Assembly: GCA_016209225.1 (NCBI GenBank)
Contig: JACQWO010000068.1
Coordinates: 62,001-126,000, forward strand
Length of the DNA: 64,000 nt
Source of the DNA: Desulfobacterales bacterium
GTDB taxonomy: Bacteria; Desulfobacterota; UBA8473
Direction: 5' to 3'
Within the stretch, counting starts at the first letter, position 1; each line of letters starts with the position of its first letter. Shown here in pieces: positions 9,359-18,581 of the stretch. A program made the translations under genes and the position numbers. A model generated the notes under the pieces. That model was not told the DNA's origin. It did no database searches and saw only the letters and a program-made list of their open reading frames with translations.

Positions 9359-9979
9359 CTACAGAATCAAATTTATAATAGTTACGATTATCTGCTCAAA
9401 GAATATGATCAACGGATTTAACAAGCCAAAGAATAGTAGACCTAAGATGATAAACATCCCGTATGGTTCTAATTGCATCAGTTGGTATTGAACTCTATTG
9501 GAAACAAAACCCATCAGTATCTTAGAGCCATCTAAAGGAGGGATGGGTATCAGATTAAAGGCTGCCAAAATGATATTTATCCTGGCAAGGACTGATAATA
9601 TGGCTGCCATTGTCCCCCAGGGAGAAAAGATATTCATCTTTATGATCAAAAGTGCCAGGAATGCCAGAGTAATATTTGCAGTGATGCCGGCGGCAGATAC
9701 CAGGATCATGCCTTTACGGTAGTCTCTCAGATTTGAAAAATTAACAGGGACTGGTTTAGCCCACCCAAAACCAAAGAAGAGAAGCATCAGTGTGCCGATG
9801 GGGTCTAAGTGTTTAATCGGGTTAAGGGTTATTCTTCCCATAAATCTGGCGGTTGTGTCCCCCATTTTTTCCGCTACCCAGCCATGGGCAACTTCATGGA
9901 TTATTACAGAATATAAAAGGGGAATCATCAAAAGAAAAAAAGCCCCCGGATTCTTGAAAAGCATAAGGATTGGTCCCAC
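9359..9979 (-). CDS. Site-2 protease family (M50) membrane metalloprotease
   Basis: An intramembrane zinc protease of the short rhomboid-like S2P group. H28-E29-V-A-H32 is the catalytic HExxH, and NLIPIPPLDGSKIL carries the third zinc ligand (Asp in the LDG motif). Several hydrophobic helices make up the 206 residues; there is no PDZ domain. I chose GTG 9979 because GGAGG stands six bases upstream; the longer frame from TTG 10003 has no ribosome site. The substrate is unknown. Confidence 0.88.
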   Translation of the reverse strand: MGPILMLFKNPGAFFLLMIPLLYSVIIHEVAHGWVAEKMGDTTARFMGRITLNPIKHLDPIGTLMLLFFGFGWAKPVPVNFSNLRDYRKGMILVSAAGITANITLAFLALLIIKMNIFSPWGTMAAILSVLARINIILAAFNLIPIPPLDGSKILMGFVSNRVQYQLMQLEPYGMFIILGLLFFGLLNPLIIFFEQIIVTIINLIL

Positions 9980-10169
9980 CTGAAACCTCCACGTTATAAT
10001 CAAAAAATAGTCAGTGAGTTCTGTGAAATTTAACCCTGAAACAGATTGGATATAATGTTAACAGAGAAAGAAGATGATGACAACAAGAAAAGTTAATTAC
10101 GTTTCTTATTTCTATAGTGTATAGCAGATACCACGTTACTTATCAGTTCAAAGTAACTAAATAATTTCC

Positions 10170-10198
10170 TTGACAAAAATAGATTATTGATAGAAAAT
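10170..10198 (+). promoter_or_regulatory. Probable sigma-70 promoter of tRNA-Val
   Basis: TTGACA (10170-10175), a 17-bp spacer and GAAAAT (10193-10198, four of six to TATAAT) end 14 bp before the tRNA. The 233 bp between the M50 gene and this tRNA otherwise shows nothing I can name. Confidence 0.5.
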
Positions 10199-10212
10199 GC
10201 AATGCTTAAATT

Positions 10213-10287
10213 AGGCACGTAGCTCAGGGGGAGAGCGCTACCTTGACACGGTAGAAGTCGGCGGTTCAAAACCGCCCGTGCCTACCA
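10213..10287 (+). tRNA. tRNA-Val(GAC)
   Basis: The cloverleaf closes: acceptor AGGCACG/CGTGCCT, D arm GCTC/GAGC, anticodon arm CTACC/GGTAG with loop TTGACAC (anticodon GAC), T arm GGCGG/CCGCC with loop TTCAAAA, discriminator A and an encoded CCA. Confidence 0.96.
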
Positions 10288-10334
10288 TTTAATGTGAGTT
10301 TGATTAAGTATCCCTATTCTCATAATGGTCATTA

Positions 10335-10378
10335 AAAGGGCATCATAATAGGGTCTTGTTTGTGATGCCCTTTCTTTT
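10335..10378 (+). terminator. Rho-independent terminator after tRNA-Val
   Basis: AAAGGGCATCA (10335-10345) pairs with TGATGCCCTTT (10363-10373), an 11-bp perfect stem with a 17-nt loop, followed by CTTTT. Confidence 0.8.
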
Positions 10379-10489
10379 AACTGGACAGTATAGGAATTTC
10401 CTTTTTAAATAACTTTAGGCACTTTAAACTTTAGCTCACTTTAGGCACTTAACTTGATGTATAGAGTAACATATTGGAAAGTAACCCCG

Positions 10490-10521
10490 GTTAGAGATTC
10501 CAGCGGGACATTATTTCTAAC
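10490..10521 (+). promoter_or_regulatory. Possible leader hairpin abutting the thrS ribosome site
   Basis: GTTAGA (10490-10495) can pair with TCTAAC (10516-10521), directly before the GAGG ribosome site of thrS. Threonyl-tRNA synthetases are often controlled at translation, but no T-box core motif is visible. The role is a guess from position. Confidence 0.3.
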
Positions 10522-10529
10522 GAGGTAAA

Positions 10530-12449
10530 GTGGCTGATATGGAAAAAATAACAGTTAAATTCCCTGATGGATCTTCAAGTACTTTTTCTAAGAACACTAC
10601 CCTTTTCCAAATAGTAAAGAGTGTCGATGACGGTTCAGGAAAAGACTATATAGCCGGGAAGGTTAACGGAAAGCTTGTTGACATGAGTTTCCCTTTACTC
10701 GAAGATGCTGATCTGGAGTTTGTAACCCCTGATTCTGAAATGGGACTGGATATCATAAGGCATAGTACATCCCATGTAATGGCTCAGGCAGTTAAAAAAC
10801 TCTACAAAGGGATAAAGATTACCATTGGCCCTACCATTGACAATGGATTTTATTATGACTTTGACTATGAAGAGAACTTCTCACCACAGGACATCGCAGG
10901 GATTGAGTCTAAGATGCAGGAGATTATAGACCAGAATTTACCTGTCACGAGAAGGGAACTCCCCAGAGAGGAAGCTATAGAAATATTTAAGAACCAGGGG
11001 GAGACCTATAAGGTGGAACTCCTTGAAGAAATCTCAGATGAGTTCGTTTCTGTTTATATTCAGGATGACTTTATGGATTTATGTAGGGGCCCCCACCTAC
11101 CTTCCACCGGTAAGATAAAGGCATTTAAGTTGACGAGCCTTGCTGGAGCATATTGGCGTGGGGACGAAAAGAATAAGATGTTACAGCGTATTTACGGAAC
11201 AGCCTTTTCAGACACCCAAACTCTGGAAGATTACTTACAAAGATTAGAAGATGCGAAGAGAAGAGATCATAGAAAGTTAGGCAAAAGCTTAGATCTATTC
11301 AGCATACATGAAGATGCCGGGGCTGGACTTGTTATCTATCATCCTAAAGGGGCAATGCTCAGATCAATCCTTGAAGATTTTGAAAAGAGGGAACATCTTA
11401 AACGTGGTTACCAGTTAGTGAGAGGCCCTCATCTGTTGAAATTAGACCTTTGGGAAAAATCCGGACATTTTGAAAACTATCGCGAAAATATGTACTTTAC
11501 AGAAATAGAAGGGCAGAGATACGGTATAAAGCCTATGAACTGTCTGGCTCATATGCTTGTCTACAAGTCTAGGATTAGAAGTTACAGGGAATTGCCTCAA
11601 AGGTATTTCGAATTAGGTACCGTGCATCGCCACGAAAAATCGGGTGTTCTCCATGGTCTCCTCAGAGTTAGAGAATTTACCCAGGATGATGCCCACATAT
11701 TATGCACGCCTGACCAATTGGAAGAAGAGATAAAAGGCGTTATTGATTTCATAGAAGATGTAATGAAAATATTCAAATTTGAATATGAAATGGAACTCAG
11801 TACCCGTCCCGAGAAATCCATTGGCGATGATTCGACTTGGGAGAAGGCAACATCAATTCTAAAGCAGGTCATGGACAAAAACAGAATACCTTATAGTGTC
11901 AAGGAAGGTGAGGGGGCTTTTTATGGCCCAAAGATTGATGTTAAATTAAAAGATGCCCTTGACAGAAAATGGCAATGTGCTACTATTCAGTGTGATTTTG
12001 TCTTGCCGGAAAGGTTTGATTTGACTTTTATCAACAGTAATGGTATTAAGGAAAGACCTGTTATGTTGCATCGTGTTATTTTAGGTGCTATGGAAAGGTT
12101 TATAGGGGTATTGATTGAACATTATGGGGGAGCATTTCCAACCTGGTTGGCCCCAGTACAGGCGATTGTATTAACGGTCACTGATAGAAACATGGGCTTT
12201 GCCGAAGAGGTTTATAATCAGTTGACAGGGAGCCTGCTTAGAACTGAAAAGGACTTTCGAAACGAAAAACTGGGGCTTAAAATACGTGAGGCTCAGTTAC
12301 AAAAAATACCTTATATGTTAATCATTGGTGACAGGGAAGTAAACGATGGGGTTATTTCTGCTCGAGTGCGTAGTGGTGAAAAATTAAAGTCTATGAAAAT
12401 AAATGAATTTATTTCATTGGTACAAGAGGAAAGTCAGAATAGGGGGTGA
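10530..12449 (+). CDS. thrS: Threonine--tRNA ligase
   Basis: A class II aminoacyl-tRNA synthetase charging tRNA-Thr; 639 residues, full length. It has an N-terminal TGS domain (1-65), an editing domain around [15 protein letters not shown] (zinc-like His pair) and [10 protein letters not shown], a catalytic domain with motif 2 around [15 protein letters not shown], active-site zinc Cys in PMNCLAHM, motif 3 at [11 protein letters not shown] and a C-terminal anticodon-binding domain. GTG 10530 is only 4 bp after GAGG; ATG 10539 nine bases on is the alternative. The stop codon overlaps the SD-like sequence of infC, so the two are translationally linked. Confidence 0.97.
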   Translation: MADMEKITVKFPDGSSSTFSKNTTLFQIVKSVDDGSGKDYIAGKVNGKLVDMSFPLLEDADLEFVTPDSEMGLDIIRHSTSHVMAQAVKKLYKGIKITIGPTIDNGFYYDFDYEENFSPQDIAGIESKMQEIIDQNLPVTRRELPREEAIEIFKNQGETYKVELLEEISDEFVSVYIQDDFMDLCRGPHLPSTGKIKAFKLTSLAGAYWRGDEKNKMLQRIYGTAFSDTQTLEDYLQRLEDAKRRDHRKLGKSLDLFSIHEDAGAGLVIYHPKGAMLRSILEDFEKREHLKRGYQLVRGPHLLKLDLWEKSGHFENYRENMYFTEIEGQRYGIKPMNCLAHMLVYKSRIRSYRELPQRYFELGTVHRHEKSGVLHGLLRVREFTQDDAHILCTPDQLEEEIKGVIDFIEDVMKIFKFEYEMELSTRPEKSIGDDSTWEKATSILKQVMDKNRIPYSVKEGEGAFYGPKIDVKLKDALDRKWQCATIQCDFVLPERFDLTFINSNGIKERPVMLHRVILGAMERFIGVLIEHYGGAFPTWLAPVQAIVLTVTDRNMGFAEEVYNQLTGSLLRTEKDFRNEKLGLKIREAQLQKIPYMLIIGDREVNDGVISARVRSGEKLKSMKINEFISLVQEESQNRG

Positions 12450-12457
12450 ATAGCCAG

Positions 12458-12964
12458 ATTAAAAAAGCATTAATTAATGAAAAGATTAGGGCACCTGAAG
12501 TCAGGGTTATAGATTCAGAAGGGACCCAACTGGGCATAATACCTTTGAAGGAAGCTTTAAGTGTTGCCGCAGAAGAGGGTCTAGACTTGGTTGAAGTGGA
12601 TCCGAATTCAAACCCACCTGTTTGTAGGATAATGGATTATGGAAAGTTTAGATATAAACAGAGCAAGAAGATTCATGAAGCCAAGAAAAGTCAAACTACT
12701 TTTCAAGTAAAAGAAGTAAAAATAAGACCAAACACGGAAGAACACGACATCGAATATAAAGTTGGTCATATAAAAAGATTTTTGGAAAGTGGCAATAAGG
12801 CTAAGGTATGTATAGTCTTTAAGGGCAGAGAGATTGTATACAGAGAAATGGGTGTAAATATTCTTAATAGAATTGCAGAAGAGGTTAAAGATATGGGGAT
12901 AGTTGAACAACAGCCAAAACTTGAGGGTAGAAATATGGCTATAGTTATTGCCCCAAAACAGTAG
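12458..12964 (+). CDS. infC: Translation initiation factor IF-3, probable ATT start
   Basis: IF-3 binds the 30S subunit and discriminates against non-canonical start codons. Both IF-3 domains are present (INEKIRAPEVRVID at the start, IEYKVGHIKRFL in the C-domain). No ATG exists near the N-terminus. GTG 12446 overlaps the SD itself and would leave it no room, whereas ATT 12458 lies 8 bases after AGGGGGTGA (12441-12449), a near-perfect ribosome site. The protein is then 168 residues beginning (M)KKALINEKIRAPEV. An AUU-type start is the basis of infC autoregulation in E. coli. Product certain, start inferred. Confidence 0.9.
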   Translation: MKKALINEKIRAPEVRVIDSEGTQLGIIPLKEALSVAAEEGLDLVEVDPNSNPPVCRIMDYGKFRYKQSKKIHEAKKSQTTFQVKEVKIRPNTEEHDIEYKVGHIKRFLESGNKAKVCIVFKGREIVYREMGVNILNRIAEEVKDMGIVEQQPKLEGRNMAIVIAPKQ

Positions 12965-12977
12965 AGATTGAAAGTTA

Positions 12978-13130
12978 ACGAACTCGTAAAAAGTCAAAAT
13001 TAGGATGGCAAAGTAAAAAGCTTCAGATGCAAGGCGCACAAATCCTGAGGAGTGAGGCGTACTTAGGGGTACGCCGCAACGACGAAGGATGCAGCGCAAC
13101 GCCGCAGATGGACTTTTTATTAAGCCATCA
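12978..13130. repeat. Family B MITE-like element, copy 1, inside the infC-rpmI gap
   Basis: About 150 bp with ends that form a 20-bp inverted repeat in the best copies (consensus left TGATGGACTCGTAAAAAGTC, right end its complement with two changes). This copy reads AACTCGTAAAAAGTC at the left and GACTTTTTATTAAGCCATCA at the right. A GGCGTAC/GTACGCC hairpin lies in the middle. It separates infC from rpmI within the translation operon. Copies at 18582 and 33659; end fragment at 43360. Confidence 0.8.
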
Positions 13131-13153
13131 AAGTTCTTGAGGGAGTTGTATTT

Positions 13154-13351
13154 ATGCCTAAATTAAAAACCAAAAAAGGGGCTGCAAAAAGGTTTAAGTT
13201 AACAAAAAATGGTAAAATAAAGAGAGCTAAAGCCTTTGGCAACCATATATTAACGAAAAAGTCTACTAAGCTGAAAAGGAGCCTGCGACAAGCAGGATAT
13301 TTGGATAAGGTTGACGCAAAGGTTATTAAAAAGCTTATGCCATATGCATAG
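13154..13351 (+). CDS. rpmI: 50S ribosomal protein L35
   Basis: L35, 65 residues, highly basic, with the family sequence [17 protein letters not shown] and the [19 protein letters not shown] core. GAGGGAG stands about 8 bases before the ATG. It is the second ribosomal-subunit gene of the thrS operon, with rplT 29 bp downstream. Confidence 0.97.
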   Translation: MPKLKTKKGAAKRFKLTKNGKIKRAKAFGNHILTKKSTKLKRSLRQAGYLDKVDAKVIKKLMPYA

Positions 13352-13380
13352 GCTAATTACCGAAAAAAAAGAGGATTTAA

Positions 13381-13734
13381 ATGCCAAGGGTAAAAAGAGG
13401 ATTTAAAAGAAAGAATAGGCGAAAGAAGATATTAAAATTAGCAAAGGGGTATAGGGGCGCAAGGAGTAAACTGTTTAGAACTGCATCTGAAGCCGTTGAT
13501 AGGGCTCTGAATTATGCCTATAGGGATAGACGAGCCAGAAAGAGAGAATTCAGAGGACTGTGGGTTACCAGGATTAATGCTGCCGCAAGGTTAAATGGCA
13601 CTACATATAGTAGGCTAATTCAAGGGTTAAAAAATGCGAAGGTCAGTATCGATAGGAAAATCCTTGCCGAATTAGCTGTATCTGATCCAATAGGGTTTTC
13701 AAAAATCGTCCACCTTACCAAAGGGAACCCCTAA
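13381..13734 (+). CDS. rplT: 50S ribosomal protein L20
   Basis: L20 is an early assembly protein of the 50S subunit and in several bacteria represses its own operon. It has the usual 117 residues: [20 protein letters not shown] start and [20 protein letters not shown] centre. A weak ACCTTT/AAAGGT hairpin follows at about 13740 but has no T-run, so readthrough to pheS is possible. Confidence 0.97.
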   Translation: MPRVKRGFKRKNRRKKILKLAKGYRGARSKLFRTASEAVDRALNYAYRDRRARKREFRGLWVTRINAAARLNGTTYSRLIQGLKNAKVSIDRKILAELAVSDPIGFSKIVHLTKGNP

Positions 13735-13776
13735 AGCCGACCTTTAAGATTTCCATCATTTAAAAGGTGTCCGTAT

Positions 13777-13847
13777 ATAGTTCATAGTTCACGGTTCACA
13801 GTTCACAGTTCAGGGTTCAACAGTGAACGGTGAACCGTGAACCGTTT
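13777..13847. repeat. Degenerate GTTCACG heptamer repeat, palindromic
   Basis: Tandem seven-base words of the type GTTCACG/GTTCACA on the left arm and their complements (GTGAACC, GTGAACG) on the right arm form a long imperfect hairpin in the rplT-pheS gap. The same words occur in the interiors of family A copies at 49256 and 54880 and near 31019 and 53640. Confidence 0.7.
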
Positions 13848-13898
13848 GAAAATGTCGGGTCAGACCCCAAATCCCTACCATGGGTGGTAATTTTATAA

Positions 13899-13951
13899 CC
13901 TGTCTGCCTTGCAGGCAACGGCAGACAGGTAGGACAGGGGTCTCGCCTGTC
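13899..13951. repeat. Two adjacent perfect hairpins upstream of pheS
   Basis: CCTGTCTGCC (13899-13908) pairs perfectly with GGCAGACAGG (13920-13929). Directly after it GACAGG (13933-13938) pairs with CCTGTC (13946-13951) around a loop containing TCTC. A related hairpin with a GAGAC loop is at 19631-19653. There is no T-run, so these look like dispersed palindromes rather than terminators. Confidence 0.5.
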
Positions 13952-13967
13952 AAAGGGGTATTTTCAG

Positions 13968-14984
13968 GTGAAAGAAGAGTTAGAGAGGCTGTTTGCCGAG
14001 GCTTTAGAAAAGCTGAAGGGTGCAGTAGAAGAAAGGCAAGTAGCCGAAATAAAGACAGAGTTTTTAGGGAAAAAGGGTAAAATTACAGCCCTCTTGAGAG
14101 GACTGGTTAATATATCGCAAGAACAAAGACCTGTTATGGGACGTCTTGCCAATGAGATAAAGGTCTCTCTGGAAGAAAAGATAAAAGAGTCTTTAGCGGT
14201 CATTCGAGAAAGGAAAAGGAAGGAAGATCTGCTCCATGAAAGCTTGGATATAACCCTGCCGGGCAGAAGGGTGCCCATAGGTAGAAAGCATCCTATTACT
14301 GAGGTCTGCAATGAAATTATAGGTATCTTTTTGGGGTTGGGTTTTCAAATCTCTGAAGGACCTGAAGTCGAGTTAGACTATTATAATTTCGAGGCGCTTA
14401 ATATACCAAAAGATCATCCTGCAAGGGATATGCATGACACATTCTACGTATCTGATGAGGTTCTTCTCAGGACCCATACGTCGCCTGTCCAGATTCGAGT
14501 GATGGAAAAACAAAGTCCACCTATTCAGATTATTGCACCAGGAAAGGCATTTAGATGTGATTCCGATGTCTCTCATACCCCGATGTTCCATCAGGTTGAA
14601 GGACTAATGGTGGGGGACAATATCACATTCGGTGACTTGAAGGGTATTTTAACCATCTTTGTTCATCAGATGTTTGGTGATAAAACCAGGTTGAGGTTTC
14701 GACCGAGTTTTTTCCCTTTTACAGAACCCAGTGCGGAAGTGGATATGCAGTGTGTTATATGCCGGGGGAAAGGATGCAGGGTCTGTTCCTTTTCCGGATG
14801 GCTGGAGATTCTGGGGTCTGGCATGGTTGACCCCGAGGTCTTCAAAATTGTAGGATATAACCCAAACGAAATAACGGGGTTTGCCTTCGGTATGGGGATA
14901 GAGAGGGTTGCCATGTTAAAGTATGGGATCAATGATATCAGAATGTTTTTTGAAAATGACATGCGATTTTTAGGGCAATTTTAA
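13968..14984 (+). CDS. pheS: Phenylalanine--tRNA ligase alpha subunit
   Basis: The catalytic subunit of the heterotetrameric PheRS; 338 residues, typical length. An N-terminal coiled coil (about 1-85) is followed by the class II core, with motif 2 near PGKAFRCDSDVSHTPMFHQ and motif 3 near GFAFGMGIERVAML. The start is GTG 13968 (no ATG available); AGGGG lies about 10 bases upstream. pheT follows after 26 bp. Confidence 0.97.
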   Translation: MKEELERLFAEALEKLKGAVEERQVAEIKTEFLGKKGKITALLRGLVNISQEQRPVMGRLANEIKVSLEEKIKESLAVIRERKRKEDLLHESLDITLPGRRVPIGRKHPITEVCNEIIGIFLGLGFQISEGPEVELDYYNFEALNIPKDHPARDMHDTFYVSDEVLLRTHTSPVQIRVMEKQSPPIQIIAPGKAFRCDSDVSHTPMFHQVEGLMVGDNITFGDLKGILTIFVHQMFGDKTRLRFRPSFFPFTEPSAEVDMQCVICRGKGCRVCSFSGWLEILGSGMVDPEVFKIVGYNPNEITGFAFGMGIERVAMLKYGINDIRMFFENDMRFLGQF

Positions 14985-15010
14985 ATCGCTCTGTATAGTT
15001 GGAGCATTTA

Positions 15011-17419
15011 ATGAAAGTAAGCTTTAATTGGCTGAGAGAATATATCGATATTGATCTTGCTCCCGACGAGTTAGGGGAATCCATTACTATGGCTGGTTTC
15101 GAAGTGGAGAGTATATCCAAGGTAGATGCTAACTTAAACAATGTGGTCGTAGGCAAAATAGTTTCTTTAAAACCCCATCCAAATGCAGATAAACTCTCTT
15201 TGTGCCAGGTAAGCACTGGTGGACATTTATATCCTGTTGTATGCGGTGCTGCAAATATGATCTCTGGAGATTGCGTTGCTTTGGCTTTGGAGGGAGCTTT
15301 GCTGCCCAATGGGATGAAGATTAAAAATACCAGGATCAGGGGAGAGCTGTCCCAAGGGATGATGTGTTCTGAAGAAGAGTTAAAAATTGGGGGGGACTCC
15401 CGGGGAATATTGATCTTACCGGATGGTCTTAAATTGGGGAAGGATATTGCCTCTGCCCTAAACTTAGAGGATTATATCTTTGAAATCAATATTACTCCAA
15501 ACCGTCCAGATTGCCTGAGTATAATAGGCATAGCAAGAGAGATAGCCGCAATTACAGGTAAAATTTTAAAAATACCAAGAATAGAGTTCAGGCAGGGAAA
15601 TGAGAAGATTGATAAGCTGACCTCAGTAGATATACATGACCCTGAATTATGCCCCAGGTATTCTGCCAGTTTGATTGCTGATGTTACTATAGGTTTATCC
15701 CCTTTTTGGATGAGGAGAAGGTTAGAATCCGCTGGGATACGTCCTGTCAGTAATGTGGTAGATGTTACCAACTATGTTCTTATGGAGTTTGGTCAACCCC
15801 TTCACGCCTTCGACTTCGATCTCTTAACTGAAAGAAGAATAGTAGTTCAACGGGCAGATGATGGTGATATTTTCACTTCACTGGATGGCATGGAGAGGCA
15901 CCTATTTAGTGACACTCTGATGATTTGTGATGGAGAAAAGCCGGTGGCTATCGGTGGCATAATGGGTGGTTTGAACTCGGAGGTTTCGGAAGATACCTCT
16001 AATGTCCTCATTGAAAGTGCATATTTTAATCCGACTAATATTAGAAAAACCTCTAAAAAGCTAGGTTTACAGACAGAGGCTTCCTATAGATTTGAAAGGG
16101 GAGTAGATTACGGAGGGGTAATCAGAGCTTTGAATAGAGCTACCCAATTGGTCTTGGATTTCTGCGGTGGGAAGGCTGCCAAGGGGGTAGTAGACCAATA
16201 TCCATCCCCTATTTTCCCTAAAGAGATTTCTTTGAGTATCAATAAAACCAATAAGATACTGGGGACATCTCTAAAGAAAGGGAAAGTAAAGAGGCACCTT
16301 AAAGGTATTGAACTTGATGTCAAAGACTTGGATAGGGATAAAGTGAGTGTTAAAATCCCATCTTTCAGGATGGATTTGCATAGAGAGATTGATTTGATTG
16401 AAGAAGTGGCCAGATTGGATGGTTATAATAATATCCCCACCACTACACCTGTGGTAAGGGTTAACACTGCCGGTAAAAATCCAGCCCAGGTGTTACAGGA
16501 CAATGCCAAGGACATTCTTGCCTCAATGGGATACTATGAGGTTGTAAACTACAGCTTTATATCCCCCCTTTCAGTAGCCCTATTGAATTTAGATGATGAG
16601 CATCCCTATAAGAGATTCATCAGCATAAAGAATCCCCTTAGAGAAGATCAGTCAATCATGAGAACTACTTTGATTCCAGGACTTCTCAATACTATGAAGA
16701 CCAATGTTTACAACAAGAATTTAAACTTAAAGTTATTCGAATTGGGAACGGTGTTTTATTCCGTCAAAGAGGAAGAACTTCCCAGAGAAAAAAAGATGCT
16801 GTCTGCCCTTGCAACGGGGCTAAGATATGGTGAATCCTGGAGTTTTCCAGGAGAAGGGATTGATTTCTATGATATTACAGGTAGCTTGGAAAACCTTTTT
16901 GAAGGGTTAAATATCATGAACTTCAATTTTTTATCCACTCCAGACACACTGTACTTACACCCTGGAAAGTCTTCCCTAATCATGGTTGATAATACTCAAA
17001 TTGGCACTGTAGGCGAGGTTCATTCTGCAGTTCTGGAGGGCTATGAACTCTCCAATACTGTCTATATCTTTGAACTCGATTTTGATCTGATGGTCAAACA
17101 CACCTCTAGTGATAAAAAGATTAAACCATTATCAAAATATCCGCCAATCTACAGGGATATTGCATTAATAGTAGACGAGAGTGTTCAATTCAAGGATATC
17201 TATAATGCCATCAATAAGCTTAGCAATAAACTCGTTGATAATATACAGGTTTTTGATGTATATAGAGGAAAATCTGTTGCCCATGGAAAAAAGAGCTTAG
17301 CTTATCGAATTAAATATCAGTCATACGAGCGAACACTAACGGACAAAGAGGTTAATAATATCCATGAAAAGCTAGTATCTAACCTAGTAGAGAAAGTAGG
17401 GGCTAGGATAAGGGAATAA
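15011..17419 (+). CDS. pheT: Phenylalanine--tRNA ligase beta subunit
   Basis: The beta subunit of PheRS, with editing and tRNA-binding functions; 802 residues. It begins MKVSFNWLREYIDID, then a tRNA-binding OB domain (about 40-150), B3/B4 editing region (NVVDVTNYVLMEFGQPLHAFD), B5 domain and a C-terminal ferredoxin-fold anticodon-binding domain (SKYPPIYRDIALIV). ATG 15011 sits six bases after GGAG; the TTG at 14999 is not needed. Confidence 0.97.
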   Translation: MKVSFNWLREYIDIDLAPDELGESITMAGFEVESISKVDANLNNVVVGKIVSLKPHPNADKLSLCQVSTGGHLYPVVCGAANMISGDCVALALEGALLPNGMKIKNTRIRGELSQGMMCSEEELKIGGDSRGILILPDGLKLGKDIASALNLEDYIFEINITPNRPDCLSIIGIAREIAAITGKILKIPRIEFRQGNEKIDKLTSVDIHDPELCPRYSASLIADVTIGLSPFWMRRRLESAGIRPVSNVVDVTNYVLMEFGQPLHAFDFDLLTERRIVVQRADDGDIFTSLDGMERHLFSDTLMICDGEKPVAIGGIMGGLNSEVSEDTSNVLIESAYFNPTNIRKTSKKLGLQTEASYRFERGVDYGGVIRALNRATQLVLDFCGGKAAKGVVDQYPSPIFPKEISLSINKTNKILGTSLKKGKVKRHLKGIELDVKDLDRDKVSVKIPSFRMDLHREIDLIEEVARLDGYNNIPTTTPVVRVNTAGKNPAQVLQDNAKDILASMGYYEVVNYSFISPLSVALLNLDDEHPYKRFISIKNPLREDQSIMRTTLIPGLLNTMKTNVYNKNLNLKLFELGTVFYSVKEEELPREKKMLSALATGLRYGESWSFPGEGIDFYDITGSLENLFEGLNIMNFNFLSTPDTLYLHPGKSSLIMVDNTQIGTVGEVHSAVLEGYELSNTVYIFELDFDLMVKHTSSDKKIKPLSKYPPIYRDIALIVDESVQFKDIYNAINKLSNKLVDNIQVFDVYRGKSVAHGKKSLAYRIKYQSYERTLTDKEVNNIHEKLVSNLVEKVGARIRE

Positions 17420-17440
17420 TAATTGGGGGAGGAAGAAAAA

Positions 17441-17716
17441 ATGACAAAAGCAGATATCGTTGAAAGGGTCTATGAAAAGGTTGGAACCTCTAAAAAGGAG
17501 TCGGCAGAGATTGTAGAAACGGTTCTCGATATCATCAAAGAGAATTTAAAGAACGGTGAAAAGGTAAAGATCTCCGGTTTTGGGAACTTCTCTGTTAGGA
17601 AAAAAAGACCCAGAAGGGGTAGAAATCCACAAACTGGTGGTGAAATCGAAATCACAGCCAGAAAAGTCCTTACTTTTAAACCCAGTCAGGTATTAAAGAA
17701 GGTCTTAAATTCTTAA
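17441..17716 (+). CDS. ihfA: Integration host factor subunit alpha / HU-family protein
   Basis: A DNA-bending protein of the HU/IHF family, 91 residues. KISGFGNFSVRKKRPRRGRN and PQTGGEIEITARKVLTFKPS are the beta-arm and proline region. Position between pheT and merR is the standard ihfA location, which favours IHF-alpha over HU. ATG 17441 lies behind GGGGGAGGA; the TTG at 17423 would include the ribosome site. Confidence 0.94.
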   Translation: MTKADIVERVYEKVGTSKKESAEIVETVLDIIKENLKNGEKVKISGFGNFSVRKKRPRRGRNPQTGGEIEITARKVLTFKPSQVLKKVLNS

Positions 17717-17820
17717 ATAGTTAGAGCAATATTTCCCTATCCTTTGCGTTGTCCATTATACCAGGCATTTTAACATCCATTGCTCTATTGTCATTGACCT
17801 TTTCAATTTTGAGAAATACA

Positions 17821-18213
17821 ATGAAAAACGAAGGGCGTGGGGCAAATCGAACAGACACTCCCATACCTGAAAAATTATACTTTAAAATCAAGGAAGTAAG
17901 TGAGATTACAGGAGTAGAACCTTATATATTGAGATATTGGGAGTCTGAGTTTAATATAATTAAACCTTCCCGCACCAAATCCAAACAGAGGCTGTATAGA
18001 AGAAAAGACCTTGAATTAATCTTAGAAATAAAAAAACTCCTCTATGAAGAGCAATTTACCATTGCCGGAGCTAAGAAAAAACTCAAAGAATCCAACTCGC
18101 ACGAGGACAGAAATTACCAACCGACACTTTTAAATGGAGAATACAAAAACCTTTTAAAGTATGTTAAAAAGGAATTAAATATAATAAAAGAATTCTTGAG
18201 TAAATCTCGATAA
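17821..18213 (+). CDS. MerR-family transcriptional regulator downstream of ihfA
   Basis: A 130-residue winged-helix regulator. The sequence [19 protein letters not shown] starts the HTH, then RYWESEF and [12 protein letters not shown] complete the MerR domain; the short C-terminal part is a helix with no metal-binding cysteines. This ihfA-merR pair is a common arrangement in Desulfobacterota; the effector is unknown. I use ATG 17821, since the 24 residues encoded upstream from 17749 are hydrophobic and unlike the family. Confidence 0.88.
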   Translation: MKNEGRGANRTDTPIPEKLYFKIKEVSEITGVEPYILRYWESEFNIIKPSRTKSKQRLYRRKDLELILEIKKLLYEEQFTIAGAKKKLKESNSHEDRNYQPTLLNGEYKNLLKYVKKELNIIKEFLSKSR

Positions 18214-18221
18214 TTTTTAGG

Positions 18222-18298
18222 CGGGACGTGGCGCAGCCTGGTAGCGCACCTGAATGGGGTTCAGGGGGTCGGAGGTTCAAATCCTCTCGTCCCGACCA
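18222..18298 (+). tRNA. tRNA-Pro(GGG)
   Basis: Acceptor CGGGACG/CGTCCCG, D arm GCGC/GCGC, anticodon arm CCTGA/TCAGG with loop ATGGGGT (anticodon GGG), T arm GGAGG/CCTCT with one G-T pair, discriminator A and encoded CCA. Confidence 0.96.
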
Positions 18299-18446
18299 AT
18301 CAAACACATTTCAAACTCTTCGAAGCATCCCTTTTAAATATCCTTTCATATTCATATCTTCCCCTTTTTTTTCTTTATTTTTCCTTCAGAGAAGTAGATA
18401 AGGATTATTTCAGTACGAGGTTTCCGAAAAGAGGAGGTTGATCTAT

Positions 18447-18548
18447 ATGAAAGCTCGTGAGTTTGACAAGAAATTTGACAAAGACGAGGATGTTACCAAA
18501 TACCTTGATATATCAAAATATTGTTTGCAATATCCGTCAGAATTTTAG
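18447..18548 (+). pseudogene. Remnant of a BrnA/CopG-type antitoxin
   Basis: Behind a strong GAGGAGG ribosome site, ATG 18447 opens a 33-residue frame starting MKAREFDKKFDKDEDVTKYL. This is the N-terminal signature of small BrnA/CopG-like antitoxins, which normally continue through a ribbon-helix-helix domain to about 70-90 residues. Here the match ends after about residue 24 and a stop follows at 18546. No toxin gene is recognisable upstream. A family B element begins 34 bp downstream. Identification is from memory of the family. Confidence 0.55.
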
Positions 18549-18581
18549 TATAATTTTCGGTAAGATTCTGATACCTAGTTT

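Noticed and set aside
10380-10529. T-box riboswitch upstream of thrS
   Set aside because: No specifier stem or the GGTGG-type T-box core could be found; only a short hairpin next to the ribosome site.
12608-13099. 163-codon minus-strand frame starting in the family B element
   Set aside because: It spans the element and the antisense of infC. Similar peptides from other copies of the element would be spurious.
13777-13847. CRISPR-like tandem repeat
   Set aside because: Units are seven bases, degenerate and without spacers; no cas genes in the window.
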